Shown: piece by piece, positions 37,870 through 48,055 of the stretch
Layout of the letters: each line of letters opens with the position of its first letter
Numbering within the stretch: the stretch's first letter is position 1
DNA from: Alteriqipengyuania flavescens
Lineage (GTDB): Bacteria; Pseudomonadota; Alphaproteobacteria; Sphingomonadales; Sphingomonadaceae
DNA length: 64,000 bases
Direction: 5' to 3'
NCBI RefSeq assembly: GCF_030406725.1
Contig: NZ_CP129107.1
Span: forward strand, 2,150,501-2,214,500
Notes under the pieces: model-generated
The model's database searches: none
Told to the model about the DNA's origin: nothing
What the model saw: the letters and a program-made list of their open reading frames with translations, nothing else
Position numbers and translations under genes: made by a program

Positions 37870-38519
37870 CAGTCGGCCGCCGGCCGGAATTCGCCGCTGT
37901 CTTCGTCGAGCAGGTAGAGGATGCCGTCGGTGATGGCGAAATAGGCGCCGCGCACGGCCAGTTCGCCTGCGGCCTCCTTCTCCTTCACATAAGGGAAGGT
38001 GCGCAGGTTCGCGATGCTGACCTTGACTGCGGCAAGCTCCATCGCCCGTTCGGCGTCGCGCCCGGTGGTGCCCATTTGCTCGGCGATCGGATCGCGCGCA
38101 TCGTCGAGCATGTGGACCCAGTTGGCGACGAACCCGCCTTCGCCCAGCGCGTTGCCGTGCAGGTCGCGGGTCAGCGCCGCCTGGCAGCCGCCGCACATGC
38201 CGTGTCCCATCACCACGACCTGCTCCACTTTCAGGAACTGCACGGCGAATTCGAGCGCGGCGGACACACCGTGCTGGCCGGGGCTGGTTTCGTACGGCGG
38301 GGCGAGGGCGGCCACGTTGCGGACCACGAACAGCTCGCCCGGCGATACGTCGAAAATCTGCGCCGGATCGACCCGGCTGTCCGAGCACGAGATCACCATC
38401 GTGCGCGGCGACTGGCCTTCTTTCAGGGAGGCCCACCGCTCATGCTCTGCGGCATAGCCCGTTTCGTGGAAGCGCCGGTACCCGGCGACAAGCTCGTCCA
38501 TCGCGTTTGTCGTGGTCAT
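37869..38519 (-). CDS. Beta-class carbonic anhydrase
   Basis: 216-residue zinc enzyme interconverting CO2 and bicarbonate. The zinc ligands are Cys45, His106 and Cys109, and the Asp-Arg pair is Asp47/Arg49 in [10 protein letters not shown]; the second cluster is [11 protein letters not shown]. The [12 protein letters not shown] block is also typical. The frame extends 12 codons upstream, but the ATG at 38519 opens a normal N-terminus. It lies 59 bases from the divergent lipA and is translationally coupled to the NYN gene. Confidence 0.94.
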   Translation of the reverse strand: MTTTNAMDELVAGYRRFHETGYAAEHERWASLKEGQSPRTMVISCSDSRVDPAQIFDVSPGELFVVRNVAALAPPYETSPGQHGVSAALEFAVQFLKVEQVVVMGHGMCGGCQAALTRDLHGNALGEGGFVANWVHMLDDARDPIAEQMGTTGRDAERAMELAAVKVSIANLRTFPYVKEKEAAGELAVRGAYFAITDGILYLLDEDSGEFRPAAD

Positions 38520-38578
38520 GGCCGCTGCCTTGCCCCGCGCCATTGCCACTTGCAAGTGGGCAAACTACATGGGCCCCC

Positions 38579-39529
38579 ATGAACGACCTGGCCTCCGCCC
38601 CCCAGCCCGAAAAGCGCCCCGAAGAGCGTCCCGTGCGGCAGCGCAAGCCCGACTGGATCCGCGTGAAGGCTCCGGTCAGCAAGGGCTATCACGAGACGCG
38701 CAAGCTGATGCGTGATCTCAGCCTGAATACCGTGTGCGAAGAGGCGGCGTGCCCCAACATCGGCGAATGCTGGACCAAGAAGCACGCCACAGTGATGATC
38801 CTGGGCGACGTCTGCACCCGCGCCTGCGCCTTCTGCAACGTCAAGACCGGCATGCCGCGCATCGTCGACCCGATGGAGCCGGAGAATACCGCGATCGCGG
38901 CGGCGCAGATGGGGCTGAACCACATCGTCATCACCAGCGTGGACCGCGACGACCTGCCCGATGGCGGCGCGGGCCAGTTCGTGAAGGTGATCAAGGCGCT
39001 GCGGCGCGAGACGCCGGACACCACTATCGAAATCCTGACGCCCGACTTCCGCGGCAAGATGCGCGCGGCGGTGGAAGCGATCTGCGAGGCGGGGCCGGAT
39101 GTCTACAACCACAACCTGGAGACCGTGCCGCGGCTTTATCCCACCATCCGCCCCGGCGCGCGCTACTACGCCTCGCTCCGGCTGCTGGAAGAGGTGAAGA
39201 GCCACGATCCGATGATCTTCACCAAGTCCGGCATCATGCTGGGCCTGGGCGAGCAGCGGCTGGAAGTGCACCAGGTGATGGACGACATGCGCAGCGCGGA
39301 TATCGATTTCATCACCATGGGCCAGTACCTCCAGCCCACGCCGCGCCACGCGAAGGTGGAGGATTTCGTCACGCCCAAGCAGTTCGATGCCTACGGTGCG
39401 ATCGCGCGGGCCAAGGGTTTCCTGCAGGTCGCCTCCAGCCCGCTCACTCGCTCGAGCTACCACGCGGGCGACGACTTTGCGAAAATGAAGCAGGCGCGCG
39501 AGGACAAGCTGGCTCGCGTAAACCGCTGA
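38579..39529 (+). CDS. lipA: Lipoyl synthase
   Basis: 316-residue radical-SAM enzyme that inserts sulfur into octanoyl groups to make lipoate for dehydrogenase complexes such as PdhB/E2. The auxiliary cluster ligands are Cys53, Cys58 and Cys64 ([14 protein letters not shown]). The radical-SAM cluster is Cys79, Cys83 and Cys86 ([10 protein letters not shown]). The C-terminal Ser motif RSSYHAGD supplies the remaining ligand. The ATG at 38579 is chosen over the longer frame that starts at 38507 inside the carbonic anhydrase region. Its stop overlaps the next ATG (TGATG). Confidence 0.97.
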   Translation: MNDLASAPQPEKRPEERPVRQRKPDWIRVKAPVSKGYHETRKLMRDLSLNTVCEEAACPNIGECWTKKHATVMILGDVCTRACAFCNVKTGMPRIVDPMEPENTAIAAAQMGLNHIVITSVDRDDLPDGGAGQFVKVIKALRRETPDTTIEILTPDFRGKMRAAVEAICEAGPDVYNHNLETVPRLYPTIRPGARYYASLRLLEEVKSHDPMIFTKSGIMLGLGEQRLEVHQVMDDMRSADIDFITMGQYLQPTPRHAKVEDFVTPKQFDAYGAIARAKGFLQVASSPLTRSSYHAGDDFAKMKQAREDKLARVNR

Positions 39530-39990
39530 TGCCCGGCATTCGCGAGACCCGCAGGCTGCCTTACAGCGCGCAGCAGATGTTCGACCTCGTGGCGGACGTG
39601 AAACGCTATCCCGAATTCCTGCCGTGGGTGATCGCCACCCGCGTGCGCTCCGACAGCGAGACCGATATGGTCGCCGACATGGTCGTGGGCTTCAAGGCGA
39701 TCCGCGAGAAGTTCACCAGCCGGGTGGAAAAGGACCGGCCGAAATGGCTGCGCGTCCACTATATCGATGGGCCTTTGCGCGATCTCGATAATCGCTGGGA
39801 TTTCCGCGACATCGGGCCGGGCGAGTGCGAAATCGACTTCTGCGTGGACTTCGCCTTCCGCAACCCCGTGTTCGAACGGCTGGCGGGCCAGTATTTCGAC
39901 CGGGCCTTCCGCAAGCTGGTGGGCGCCTTCGAAACGCGCGCGGACCAGCTTTACGGCAGCAGCAGCTCCAGCGCACAAAGCGTCGCCTGA
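39529..39990 (+). CDS. Coq10/RatA-type START-domain protein
   Basis: 153 residues of the SRPBCC (START-like) fold: an N-terminal RRLPYSAQQMFDLVADVKRYPEFLPWV and C-terminal FRNPVFERLAGQYFDRAFRKLVGAF. Relatives are either the ubiquinone-binding chaperone Coq10 or RatA, reported in E. coli to act on ribosome assembly. The adjacent lipA is a common neighbour in alphaproteobacteria. Ubiquinone binding is the more likely role, by inference. Its last 40 bases overlap the convergent cinA gene. Confidence 0.88.
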   Translation: MPGIRETRRLPYSAQQMFDLVADVKRYPEFLPWVIATRVRSDSETDMVADMVVGFKAIREKFTSRVEKDRPKWLRVHYIDGPLRDLDNRWDFRDIGPGECEIDFCVDFAFRNPVFERLAGQYFDRAFRKLVGAFETRADQLYGSSSSSAQSVA

Positions 39991-40454
39991 CGGCGCACCT
40001 CGCTGCGGCTGGTATCGCCGAACTGCTTGCGCTCGGCCATCGGGTCGCCTTCGGCATCCCGCTCCGCCTTGGCGAAGACGACGGTGCCGACCGGCTTTTC
40101 TTCCGTCCCGCCGCCCGGTCCCGCAATCCCGCTGATCGCCACGGCGACGTCTGCCTCGCTCGCCGCGAGGGCGCCCTTGGCCATCGCCCAGACGCAAGCG
40201 ATGCTCACCGCGCCGAATGCCTCGATAATGTCGGAGCTGACATCGAGCTCGGCGATCTTGGCCTCGTTCGAATAGGTCACGAAGGAGCGGTCGAGCACGG
40301 CGGAGGAGCCAGCGATTTCCGTCAGTGCCGCCGCGACGAGGCCGCCGGTGCAGCTTTCGGCCAGCGCGACCGTGCGGCCGGCAGCCGCATTCTCCTCCAC
40401 GACGCGCCGGGCCAGCGCGACGATGTCTTCGGGCAGCAGCGTGTCGTCAGCCAT
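39951..40454 (-). CDS. CinA C-terminal domain protein (nicotinamide-nucleotide amidohydrolase, PncC)
   Basis: 167-residue stand-alone CinA-C domain that deamidates nicotinamide mononucleotide. The conserved blocks are VALAESCTGGLVAAALTEI, ITYSNEAK-type VTYSNEAKIAEL and AISGIAGPGGGTEEKPVGTV. The N-terminal MoCF domain of full CinA is absent, which is common. It overlaps the 3' end of the Coq10-like gene by 40 bases on the opposite strand, so both C-termini are constrained by the same DNA. Confidence 0.93.
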   Translation of the reverse strand: MADDTLLPEDIVALARRVVEENAAAGRTVALAESCTGGLVAAALTEIAGSSAVLDRSFVTYSNEAKIAELDVSSDIIEAFGAVSIACVWAMAKGALAASEADVAVAISGIAGPGGGTEEKPVGTVVFAKAERDAEGDPMAERKQFGDTSRSEVRRQATLCALELLLP

Positions 40455-40458
40455 CGGA

Positions 40459-40953
40459 TCAGCCGCGGCGCGGTGCCTTGCCGTTGCTGGCAGCCTGGTA
40501 GATCGTGCCGATCAGCCGCGCGACATTGTCCGCCGGCATCGGATCGAGTTCGCGCATGATGTTCTCGATCGTACCGCAATTTTCGGGCTTGATCTCTTTC
40601 GCGACCATCTGGCCGATCATGGCGAGCACGAAGGGCTGGAGCGCGTCGTCCGGCATCGCGCCGAACAGGCCCGCATCGTCTCCGGCGAAGCTTTCCAGCC
40701 CGCTCTTGGCGGCCGGCCAGTACGCCTGCGACCCGGCGGTGAACTTGGCCGTCAGCGCCGTGCGGTTGCTGCGCATGTAACCGTCGGCGGCGAAGCGGTT
40801 TCCGCACTTGGTGTAGGTCGTGTCCAGCAGCGTCGGCATGGCGAAGCGGATCATTGCGCTGACCTGTTCGCCCGTCAGCTCCTTGTCCTGCGCCTGCACG
40901 GGAGTTGCGGCGAGGCCGGCAAAGGCGGCTAGTGCGATTGCAAGTGTCTTCAT
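40459..40953 (-). CDS. Secreted hypothetical protein
   Basis: 164 residues with a clear signal peptide (KTLAIALAAFAGLAATPVQAQ, cleavage after about residue 21). The mature part has two Cys residues (YTKCGNRF and ENCGTIENI), which probably form a disulfide, and is mostly helical. I recognise no family. It is placed between ispDF and cinA on the same strand with 19- and 4-base gaps, so it may be co-transcribed. Confidence 0.75.
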   Translation of the reverse strand: MKTLAIALAAFAGLAATPVQAQDKELTGEQVSAMIRFAMPTLLDTTYTKCGNRFAADGYMRSNRTALTAKFTAGSQAYWPAAKSGLESFAGDDAGLFGAMPDDALQPFVLAMIGQMVAKEIKPENCGTIENIMRELDPMPADNVARLIGTIYQAASNGKAPRRG

Positions 40954-40972
40954 GTGCTTGAACCCTTGTTGA

Positions 40973-42178
40973 TCAGCCGAGGACCACGGCGGCGCTGGCC
41001 TGTGCGGCGATCCCTTCGCCGCGGCCGGTGAAGCCCAATCCTTCGGACGTGGTTGCCTTGACGCTGACGGCATCGAGATCGAGGTCGCAAATCGCCGCGA
41101 GGCGTTCCCGCATCGCCTGGCGGTGCGGCCCGATCTTCGGTGCCTCGCAGACAAGGGTGACGTCTATATTCGCAATCCTGTACCCCGCATTGCCGACGAG
41201 GTCGCAGGCGTGGGCGAGGAATCGGTCAGACGATGCGCCGGCCCATTTCGGGTCGCTGGGCGGGAAATGGTCGCCGATATCGCCCGCCGCAATGGCGCCG
41301 AGCAGTGCGTCGACGATGGCATGGATTCCGACGTCGGCGTCGCTGTGGCCGGCCAGTCCGTGGGTGTGATCCAGCTCCACGCCGCACAGGACGAGGCTCT
41401 CACCCCGTTCCAGCCGGTGGACGTCGTAGCCGGTGCCAAAGCGGACTGGTGGCTGCTCCGCCGCGCGCCGGACAGGTGCCGAAGCAGGTGCAGGTGCGGG
41501 GGCCGGTGAGGGCTGTGTCACCCGCGCTTCGGCAAAATCTTCCGCGAACGTGACTTTCTTCAGCCGCTCGTCGCCGGCGACGAGTACCACGTCGCCCCCG
41601 GATTCGCGCAGCACCTGCGCATCGTCGGTCGCCACGGGTTCGCCCGGCCAGCCGCGGTGGGCGCCGAGGATGGAGCCGAAGTGAAACGCTTGCGGCGTCT
41701 GCACCCGCCGCATCGTGCCGCGCGGCGCGGTCTCGCCCATCAGGTCGCCATCGGCCTGAAGCAGCGTATCGACGACCTCCAGCACGGGAATAGCGCCGTG
41801 ATGTTGGCGCAGGCCATTGAGCAGCCGCTCGATCACGTCGCGCGGCAGATCTGGGCGGGCGGCATCGTGGATCAGCACCAGCGAAGGCTCGAACTCGGCG
41901 AGCTCCTCCAGCGCGTTGTAGACCGACTGCTGGCGCGTCGCGCCGCCGGTCACGAAGCGGATTTGCGGGAAATCGCCGAGCGCCGTCATCGCCTGCAATT
42001 CCGCGCCCCTGGGAATGGCGATCACGATCGGGTTGGCCCCGGCATCGACCAGCGCTTCGGCGGAATGGACGACCAGCGGCTTGCCGCGATAGTCCGCAAA
42101 CTGCTTCGGCAGCGCCTGTCCTGCGCGCGAGCCCGAGCCGGCAGCGACAATGATGGCCGCAAAGGGCGGCAATGGCAT
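40973..42178 (-). CDS. ispDF: Bifunctional IspD/IspF (MEP pathway cytidylyltransferase and cyclodiphosphate synthase)
   Basis: 401 residues. The IspD part (about 1-225) has the CTP-binding AAIIVAAGSGSRAG motif, ALPKQFADYRGKPLV and LIHDAARP. A Pro/Ala linker (PSPAPAPAPASAP) joins it to IspF (about 245-401), with zinc-binding GTGYDVHRLERG, LAGHSDADVGIHAIVDALLG and GDIGDHFPPSD. The fusion is common in alphaproteobacteria and covers steps 3 and 5 of isoprenoid synthesis. The start is uncertain: the ATG at 42178 follows GGGGGGAT, while ATG at 42193 and a longer frame to 42235 also exist. Confidence 0.95.
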   Translation of the reverse strand: MPLPPFAAIIVAAGSGSRAGQALPKQFADYRGKPLVVHSAEALVDAGANPIVIAIPRGAELQAMTALGDFPQIRFVTGGATRQQSVYNALEELAEFEPSLVLIHDAARPDLPRDVIERLLNGLRQHHGAIPVLEVVDTLLQADGDLMGETAPRGTMRRVQTPQAFHFGSILGAHRGWPGEPVATDDAQVLRESGGDVVLVAGDERLKKVTFAEDFAEARVTQPSPAPAPAPASAPVRRAAEQPPVRFGTGYDVHRLERGESLVLCGVELDHTHGLAGHSDADVGIHAIVDALLGAIAAGDIGDHFPPSDPKWAGASSDRFLAHACDLVGNAGYRIANIDVTLVCEAPKIGPHRQAMRERLAAICDLDLDAVSVKATTSEGLGFTGRGEGIAAQASAAVVLG

Positions 42179-42269
42179 GGATCCCCCCGTCATCAGCGCA
42201 GCACCTACCGCCTTGCTGCATTTGCTGCAATGCACTATGGCGCTGCCTGATTTTTAAGCAGTTAACACG

Positions 42270-43286
42270 ATGAGCGAAATTCCCGCCCCTCCGCCGCTGA
42301 AGCCCATTCAGGTCGGCCCGGTCACGATCGACACGCCCGTGGTGCTCGCGCCTATGACAGGCGTTACCGACCGGCCGTTCCGTGCGCTCGTGCGCCGCTA
42401 TGGCAGCGGGCTCAACGTCACCGAGATGATCGCGAGCGAAGCCGCCATCCGCGAAACGCGCCAGTCGGTGCAAAAGGCGGAATGGGCGCCGATCGAGGAT
42501 CCGGTGTCGATGCAGCTGGTCGGCTGCGATCCCGCCAGCATGGCAGAAGCCGCCAAGCTGCAGGAAGGCAACGGCGCGGCCATCATCGACATCAATTTCG
42601 GCTGCCCGGTCCGCAAGGTCGTGGGCCAGCTCGCCGGTAGCGCCCTGATGCGCGAAGTCCCGCTGGCCACCAGGCTGATGGAAGCGACGGTCAAGGCGGT
42701 GGATGTTCCGGTCACGGTCAAGATGCGTATGGGCTGGGACCACGCCAGCCTGAACGCGCCCGAACTCGCCCGGATTGCAGAAGACCTGGGCGTCAAGATG
42801 ATCACGGTCCACGGTCGCACCCGCAACCAGATGTACAAGGGCAGCGCCGACTGGTCATTCATCCGGAAGGTGAAGGAAGCGGTATCGATCCCAGTAATCG
42901 TCAACGGCGACATCTGCACCATCAATGACGCGGCGACCGCGCTGGAGCAATCGGGCGCCGACGGGCTGATGATCGGCCGCGGCGCCTATGGCAAGCCGTG
43001 GCTCCTGGGCCAGGTGATGCACTGGTGGAAGACCGGGCAGATCCTCGAAACCCCCAGTTTCGACGAGCAATACGAAACGCTGATCGAACATTATCGCGAG
43101 ATGCTGGACCATTACGGGGCCAATGTGGGCGTGAAGATCGCCCGCAAGCACCTCGGCTGGTACACCAAGGGCATGCACGGCTCCGCGGACTTCCGCAACA
43201 AGGCCAACTTTATCGACGATCCGGCCGTCGTGCTGGACGAGATCGAGCGCTTCTACACCCCCTTCCTCCACCGCCGCGCGGCATGA
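42270..43286 (+). CDS. dusB: tRNA-dihydrouridine synthase B
   Basis: 338-residue flavoenzyme that reduces uridines in the tRNA D loop. It has an FMN-binding TIM barrel ([20 protein letters not shown]), the catalytic Cys112 in [17 protein letters not shown] and IVNGDICT. DusB heads the ntrB-ntrC-ntrY-ntrX string, as in many alphaproteobacteria (for example the nifR3-ntr arrangement). Its stop overlaps the ntrB start as ATGA. Confidence 0.94.
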   Translation: MSEIPAPPPLKPIQVGPVTIDTPVVLAPMTGVTDRPFRALVRRYGSGLNVTEMIASEAAIRETRQSVQKAEWAPIEDPVSMQLVGCDPASMAEAAKLQEGNGAAIIDINFGCPVRKVVGQLAGSALMREVPLATRLMEATVKAVDVPVTVKMRMGWDHASLNAPELARIAEDLGVKMITVHGRTRNQMYKGSADWSFIRKVKEAVSIPVIVNGDICTINDAATALEQSGADGLMIGRGAYGKPWLLGQVMHWWKTGQILETPSFDEQYETLIEHYREMLDHYGANVGVKIARKHLGWYTKGMHGSADFRNKANFIDDPAVVLDEIERFYTPFLHRRAA

Positions 43287-44329
43287 CCGTGGGGCCCGCG
43301 CCGGCCGAGCAGCTTTCGGGGCTGATCTTCGCGCTGTTGCTGGTCGATCCTTCGGGCGCGATTGCGGAGGCGAACCCTGCGGCGGAGGTTATGCTGGGCA
43401 AGAGCCGCGAACGGCTGGCGGGCCGCCCGCTGGACGAGGTGCTGCAGCTGTCCGACGAGGCCATCCGCCAGCGCCTCGTCGCCTCCGACACCCAGCTGAC
43501 CGCGCGGCGCGTCGGCGTGCAGCTGTCGGAGCGGCGGCAACTAATCAATCTCACCGTCTCTCCGGTCGCCTCGCATTCCGGCTGGCGGGTCGTCACCCTG
43601 TCCGATGCACGGAAGGATGATGGCAGTTTCGAGGATTCCGGCCGCGCCCCGGCCATCCTCGCGCACGAGATCAAGAACCCGCTCGCCGCCATTCGCGGCG
43701 CCGCGCAGCTGCTCGGCAAGAAGCTCGGTGAAAGCGAAGCGAAACTGACCACGCTTATCGCGTCCGAAGTGGATCGCATCGCCGGCCTGGTCGACCGCAT
43801 GCAGTCGCTTGGCAGCGAGCGGGCGCTGGAGCTTGCGCCCTGCAACGTGCACGAACCGATCTACCGGGCGCGCGAGACCTTTACGGCGACCGCACCGGGT
43901 ATCGCACTGGTGGAGGAATACGATCCCTCCATCCCGCCGGTGATGATCCACGCGGACAGTCTGGTGCAGGTGGTACTCAATCTTCTCGCCAACGCCCGCG
44001 ACGCCCTGCGCGAGACGCCGGAGCCCACCGTCACCATCCGTACCCGCTTCGTCAGCGGCATGACCGTGCGCGCCTTGCGGCTGGGGCGGCCGCTGCGCCT
44101 GCCCGTGGAGGTGCGGGTGTGCGACAACGGCTCCGGCATCGACCCGGCCATCGCCGATCACGTGTTCGACCCCTTCGTTTCCAGCAAGGCGGACGGGGAG
44201 GGGCTGGGCCTAGCCCTTGTCAAGAAACTCGTGCGCGACATGGGCGGGCGCATCTATCACGAGAGAAACGAGGCGGCAGGGCGGACGGATTTCGTCATCA
44301 ACCTGCCGCTCGCCGGAAAGGACGGCTGA
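43283..44329 (+). CDS. ntrB: Nitrogen-regulation sensor histidine kinase NtrB
   Basis: 348-residue cytoplasmic kinase that controls NtrC according to nitrogen status through PII. A PAS-like domain covers about residues 10-110. The phosphorylated His128 is in [16 protein letters not shown], and the ATP-binding C-terminal domain shows [19 protein letters not shown] and [11 protein letters not shown]. It is translationally coupled to dusB before it and ntrC after it (TGATG at 44327-44331). Confidence 0.94.
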   Translation: MTVGPAPAEQLSGLIFALLLVDPSGAIAEANPAAEVMLGKSRERLAGRPLDEVLQLSDEAIRQRLVASDTQLTARRVGVQLSERRQLINLTVSPVASHSGWRVVTLSDARKDDGSFEDSGRAPAILAHEIKNPLAAIRGAAQLLGKKLGESEAKLTTLIASEVDRIAGLVDRMQSLGSERALELAPCNVHEPIYRARETFTATAPGIALVEEYDPSIPPVMIHADSLVQVVLNLLANARDALRETPEPTVTIRTRFVSGMTVRALRLGRPLRLPVEVRVCDNGSGIDPAIADHVFDPFVSSKADGEGLGLALVKKLVRDMGGRIYHERNEAAGRTDFVINLPLAGKDG

Positions 44330-45726
44330 TGCGGGCACTGCTGGTGGAAGACGACAATGGCATCGCCACCGTCGTCGAAAGCGCGCTGGTGGGGGAGGGC
44401 TTCACTGTGACCGCCTGCGACAGCGTGGCGGCGCGCGACCGGGCACTGGCGGACGGCAGCTTCGACGTGATGGTGACCGACATCATGCTGGGGGATGGCG
44501 ACGGGATCGGCACGCTGGGCGCGGTGCGCGAACGCCATCCCGACCTGCCGGTGATCGTGATGAGCGCGCAGAACACGCTCGACACCGCCGTGCGCGCCAG
44601 CGAGACCAACGCTTTCGAATATTTCCCCAAACCCTTCGACATTGACGAGCTTACCCGCGCCGCGCGGCTGGCGGCCACGGCAAGCGGGCGAACCGAAGCG
44701 GCCACGGGACCGGTGCAGGAGCTGCCGCTGATCGGGCGCAGTGCGGCGATGCAGGACGTCTACCGGCTGATCACCCGGCTGCTCGACAACGACCTCACCG
44801 TGCTGGTCACCGGCGAGAGCGGGACCGGCAAGGAGCTGGTCGCCGAGGCGATTCACGAGCTTGGCCATCGCCGCACGGGGCCCTTCGTTGCGCTCAACAT
44901 GGCAGCGATCCCGGCGGAATTGATCGAAAGCGAGCTATTCGGGCACGAGAAAGGCGCTTTCACCGGCGCCGTGGCGCGCCAGCTCGGCAAGTTCGAACAG
45001 GCGAGCGGCGGGACGCTGTTCCTCGACGAGATCGGCGACATGCCGATGAAGGCGCAGACCCGCCTGCTACGTGCGCTGCAATCGGGCCGCATCAGGCGCG
45101 TGGGCGGGGCGCAGGAGATTTCCGTCGACGTCCGCATCATCGCTGCGACCAACCGCGACCTTGCCCCCATGATCGGCGCGGGCACGTTCCGCGAGGATCT
45201 GTTCTACCGCCTCAACGTGCTGCCCATTGTGCTGCCGCCCTTGCGGGAGCGGCGCGAAGACATCCCCGAACTCGCACGCCACTTCCTTGCGCAGGCACCG
45301 GACGAAGGCCTGCCTGTCCGGAGGCTTTCGCCCGACGGGGCGAAGCTGCTCAGCGCGCACGATTGGCCCGGCAACGTGCGCGAACTGCGCAACACGATGC
45401 TGCGCGCGGCCTTGTTGGCCCGCGAGGAGGAGATCGAGGTCGCCACGCTGCGCCCCATCGTCGGTGCGCCGAAAGCCGGCGGCACTGCCGGCACAGGCGA
45501 GGCAAGCTTTGCTGCGGCGATCGGCGCGTGGCTGGAGCGGGAGGGACCGCCCGAAGGCGCGCTCTATCACCGCGCGCTGGCGGCTTTCGAAGTGCCGCTG
45601 TTCGAGCATGCCTTGCGCAGCACCAACGGCAACCAGCTGCAGGCAGCCAAGCTGCTCGGCATCAACCGTAACACGCTGCGCAAGCGGATCGTCGACCTCG
45701 GCATCGATGCCGACCGCTTTGCCTGA
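44329..45726 (+). CDS. ntrC: Nitrogen-regulation response regulator NtrC
   Basis: 465-residue sigma-54 activator. The receiver domain holds phospho-acceptor Asp51 (DVMVTDIML). The AAA+ domain has Walker A GESGTGKE (162-169), the sigma-54 contact loop GAFTGA (209-214) and the Walker B segment GGTLFLDEIGDMP. The C-terminal Fis-type helix-turn-helix includes QAAKLLGINRNTLRKRI. It activates genes for ammonium assimilation when phosphorylated by NtrB. It keeps the GAFTGA loop, unlike the paralogous NtrX in the same cluster. Confidence 0.95.
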   Translation: MRALLVEDDNGIATVVESALVGEGFTVTACDSVAARDRALADGSFDVMVTDIMLGDGDGIGTLGAVRERHPDLPVIVMSAQNTLDTAVRASETNAFEYFPKPFDIDELTRAARLAATASGRTEAATGPVQELPLIGRSAAMQDVYRLITRLLDNDLTVLVTGESGTGKELVAEAIHELGHRRTGPFVALNMAAIPAELIESELFGHEKGAFTGAVARQLGKFEQASGGTLFLDEIGDMPMKAQTRLLRALQSGRIRRVGGAQEISVDVRIIAATNRDLAPMIGAGTFREDLFYRLNVLPIVLPPLRERREDIPELARHFLAQAPDEGLPVRRLSPDGAKLLSAHDWPGNVRELRNTMLRAALLAREEEIEVATLRPIVGAPKAGGTAGTGEASFAAAIGAWLEREGPPEGALYHRALAAFEVPLFEHALRSTNGNQLQAAKLLGINRNTLRKRIVDLGIDADRFA

Positions 45727-45809
45727 GGCCGGAGATTGCGCCGAATCCGAGGGATAGCCCCCCATTAACCCTTGCAAAAATGCAACAGTGTTGTTGTAAC
45801 GCCGCAACG

Positions 45810-48032
45810 ATGGACGCCACCTCGCACCCGAGCGGCTCCCGGCCGGTCAAGCGCACGCCGCGCTGGTGGCGCCGCGCGGTCGTGGCATCGCGCAAGGCGA
45901 ACCTGTTCCTCCTCCTCGAAATCGCGGCGCTCGCCGGGCTGATCGTCATGGCCTGGGCCAGCTATGTCGCCGTGTCCCGCGCGCCGGAAGCCGAGTTGCT
46001 CCCCTCGGCACAGGCCGCGACCTTGCTCGTCGGCACGCTGATCCCGGCACTCGCGCTGCTCGTGTTGCTCGGTCGGCGGGCGGCGATCCGGCGGCAGAAG
46101 GGCAGCGGCGGGCGATTGCATACGCGGCTGGTGTTTTTCTTCTCGATGGTTGCCGCCGTGCCAACCTTGCTGGTCGTGGTTTTCGCCAGTTTCCTGTTCC
46201 AGTCCGGCGTCGAATTCTGGTTCTCCGACCGCTCGCGCGGGTTGGTGGAGAACGCCAACCAGCTGGCGCGCGGCTATTACGACCAGAACCAGCGCGATAT
46301 CTCCAACCAGACCGTCACGATGGCGGACGACCTGCGTTCCTACCTCGCACAATATTCCATCGCCTCGCCCGAATTCCAGGAGGGCTATTCCTTTCAGGTC
46401 CTCAACCGCGGATTGAGCGAAAGCGCGATCATCCAGCTGGGCGAAGACGGGATGTCGCGCATTGTCGCCATCGTCGATCCGGACGAGGACGAGAGGCAGC
46501 GCATTTCCGGCCCCACTTTCGAGCGGCTGCTGGGCGGCGAAACCGTAGTCACCGACACCACCGATACGGGTATCGAGGCGGTCACTGCGATCGACCTGGA
46601 GCTGGGCCTGTTCCTCTATGCCGGCCGCACGTCGGACATTCTCGCGCTTAGCCAGTACAACAACGCTCAGAACGTCGTCGAAGCCTACGACGAACTGGCG
46701 GGACAGGCGCGGACCTTGCAGCTGCGCTTCAACATCGCGCTGTTCTTCGTCAGCCTTGCGCTGGTAGGGATCGCCATCTGGTTCGCGCTGCGTTTTGCCA
46801 ACCGGCAGGTGACGCCGCTGACCGACCTCGTATCCGCAGCGCGCAGCGTCGGAGCAGGCAATTACGCCCTGCGCGTCGAAGGGCGGCGCGGGGCAGACGA
46901 AATCGGCCTGCTCAACCGCGCTTTCAACCGCATGACCGAACAGATCGAGCGCCAGACGGCCCAGCTGGTCGGCGCCAACACCCAGCTCGACGAGCGCCGC
47001 GCTTTCATCGAGGCGGTGCTGGAATCGGTCAGCGCGGGTGTGCTGTCGGTCGACAATGCGGGCACTGTGCAGCTGATGAACGGGTCTGCGCAAAAGCTGT
47101 TGCTCGACAAGCAGGGGCCGACGCCGGTGGGTGCTAGCCTCGCCGACCTGGCGCCGCAGATCGAGGCCCTGCGCGAAGCGAATTTGCACAATGGCCTCGT
47201 GCAATATTCTAAGGACGGAGAGCTTAAGACCCTCGCCGTGACGCTCGCCAGCGACCGCGAAGGCCATGTGATCACTTTCGAGGACATTACCCGCCAGCTG
47301 CTCGACCAGCGGCAGGCGGCATGGTCGGACGTAGCGCGGCGGATCGCGCACGAGATCAAGAACCCGCTCACCCCGATCCAGCTCGCCACGGAGCGTCTGC
47401 GCCGCCGTTACGGGAAGCAGATCGAAACCGATGTGGAGCTGTTCGACGAACTGACCGGCACGATCGTCCGCCAGGTCGCGACCTTGCGCAAGATGGTCGA
47501 CGAATTCTCCAGCTTCGCCCGGCTGCCCAAGCCCGTCTTCCGCAGCGAGGATGCGGTCGACCTCGTCCGCCAGGCGCTGTTCCTGCAGGAAGTCGCACAT
47601 CCCGAAGTCGATTTCGGCCTCGCCACCGCTAGCGACGCGCTGCTGCTCGCCTGCGACCGGCACCAGGTGGGCCAGGCGCTTACCAACGTTCTCAAGAACG
47701 CGGTCGAGGCGGTCGAGGCGCGCAGTCGCACTGCCGAACCGGACTATCGCGGCCGCATTGCCGTGGAGCTGTCTTCGACCGAGGACCACGTCAGCGTGTC
47801 GGTGAGCGACAACGGCCCCGGCCTGCCCAAGGAAGGCGCGGCGGTGGTCGAACCCTATGTCACGACCCGGGAGAAGGGCACCGGCCTCGGCCTCGCAATC
47901 GTCAAGAAGATCGTCGAGGAACACGGCGGCGAGATGCAGCTGGCGGAAGTTGCGGACGGGGGCACGCGCGTAACGCTGAGCTTCGCGCGCGATCCCGCAT
48001 CGCAGCTGCGCACCGCGGAGGCGGCGGAATGA
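45810..48032 (+). CDS. ntrY: Sensor histidine kinase NtrY
   Basis: 740-residue membrane kinase. Two or more helices lie near the N-terminus (about 30-120), then an extracytoplasmic sensor region. Another helix, ALFFVSLALVGIAIWFAL, precedes a HAMP domain (RQVTPLTDLVSAARSVGAGN), a PAS domain and a kinase core with His in [36 protein letters not shown] and GTGLGLAIVKKIV. It pairs with NtrX for nitrogen or redox sensing. An ATG at 45780 would add ten residues including three consecutive Cys; I preferred the ATG at 45810 because the added segment is unlike the family. Confidence 0.92.
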   Translation: MDATSHPSGSRPVKRTPRWWRRAVVASRKANLFLLLEIAALAGLIVMAWASYVAVSRAPEAELLPSAQAATLLVGTLIPALALLVLLGRRAAIRRQKGSGGRLHTRLVFFFSMVAAVPTLLVVVFASFLFQSGVEFWFSDRSRGLVENANQLARGYYDQNQRDISNQTVTMADDLRSYLAQYSIASPEFQEGYSFQVLNRGLSESAIIQLGEDGMSRIVAIVDPDEDERQRISGPTFERLLGGETVVTDTTDTGIEAVTAIDLELGLFLYAGRTSDILALSQYNNAQNVVEAYDELAGQARTLQLRFNIALFFVSLALVGIAIWFALRFANRQVTPLTDLVSAARSVGAGNYALRVEGRRGADEIGLLNRAFNRMTEQIERQTAQLVGANTQLDERRAFIEAVLESVSAGVLSVDNAGTVQLMNGSAQKLLLDKQGPTPVGASLADLAPQIEALREANLHNGLVQYSKDGELKTLAVTLASDREGHVITFEDITRQLLDQRQAAWSDVARRIAHEIKNPLTPIQLATERLRRRYGKQIETDVELFDELTGTIVRQVATLRKMVDEFSSFARLPKPVFRSEDAVDLVRQALFLQEVAHPEVDFGLATASDALLLACDRHQVGQALTNVLKNAVEAVEARSRTAEPDYRGRIAVELSSTEDHVSVSVSDNGPGLPKEGAAVVEPYVTTREKGTGLGLAIVKKIVEEHGGEMQLAEVADGGTRVTLSFARDPASQLRTAEAAE

Positions 48033-48055
48033 ATTCAAGGAAAGGTGAAGTCTGA

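Noticed and set aside
45780-45809. Cys-rich N-terminal extension of NtrY (QQCCCNAAT)
   Set aside because: It comes from an upstream in-frame ATG, is unlike known NtrY starts and lies in a CAACA/TGTTG repeat that is probably regulatory or neutral.
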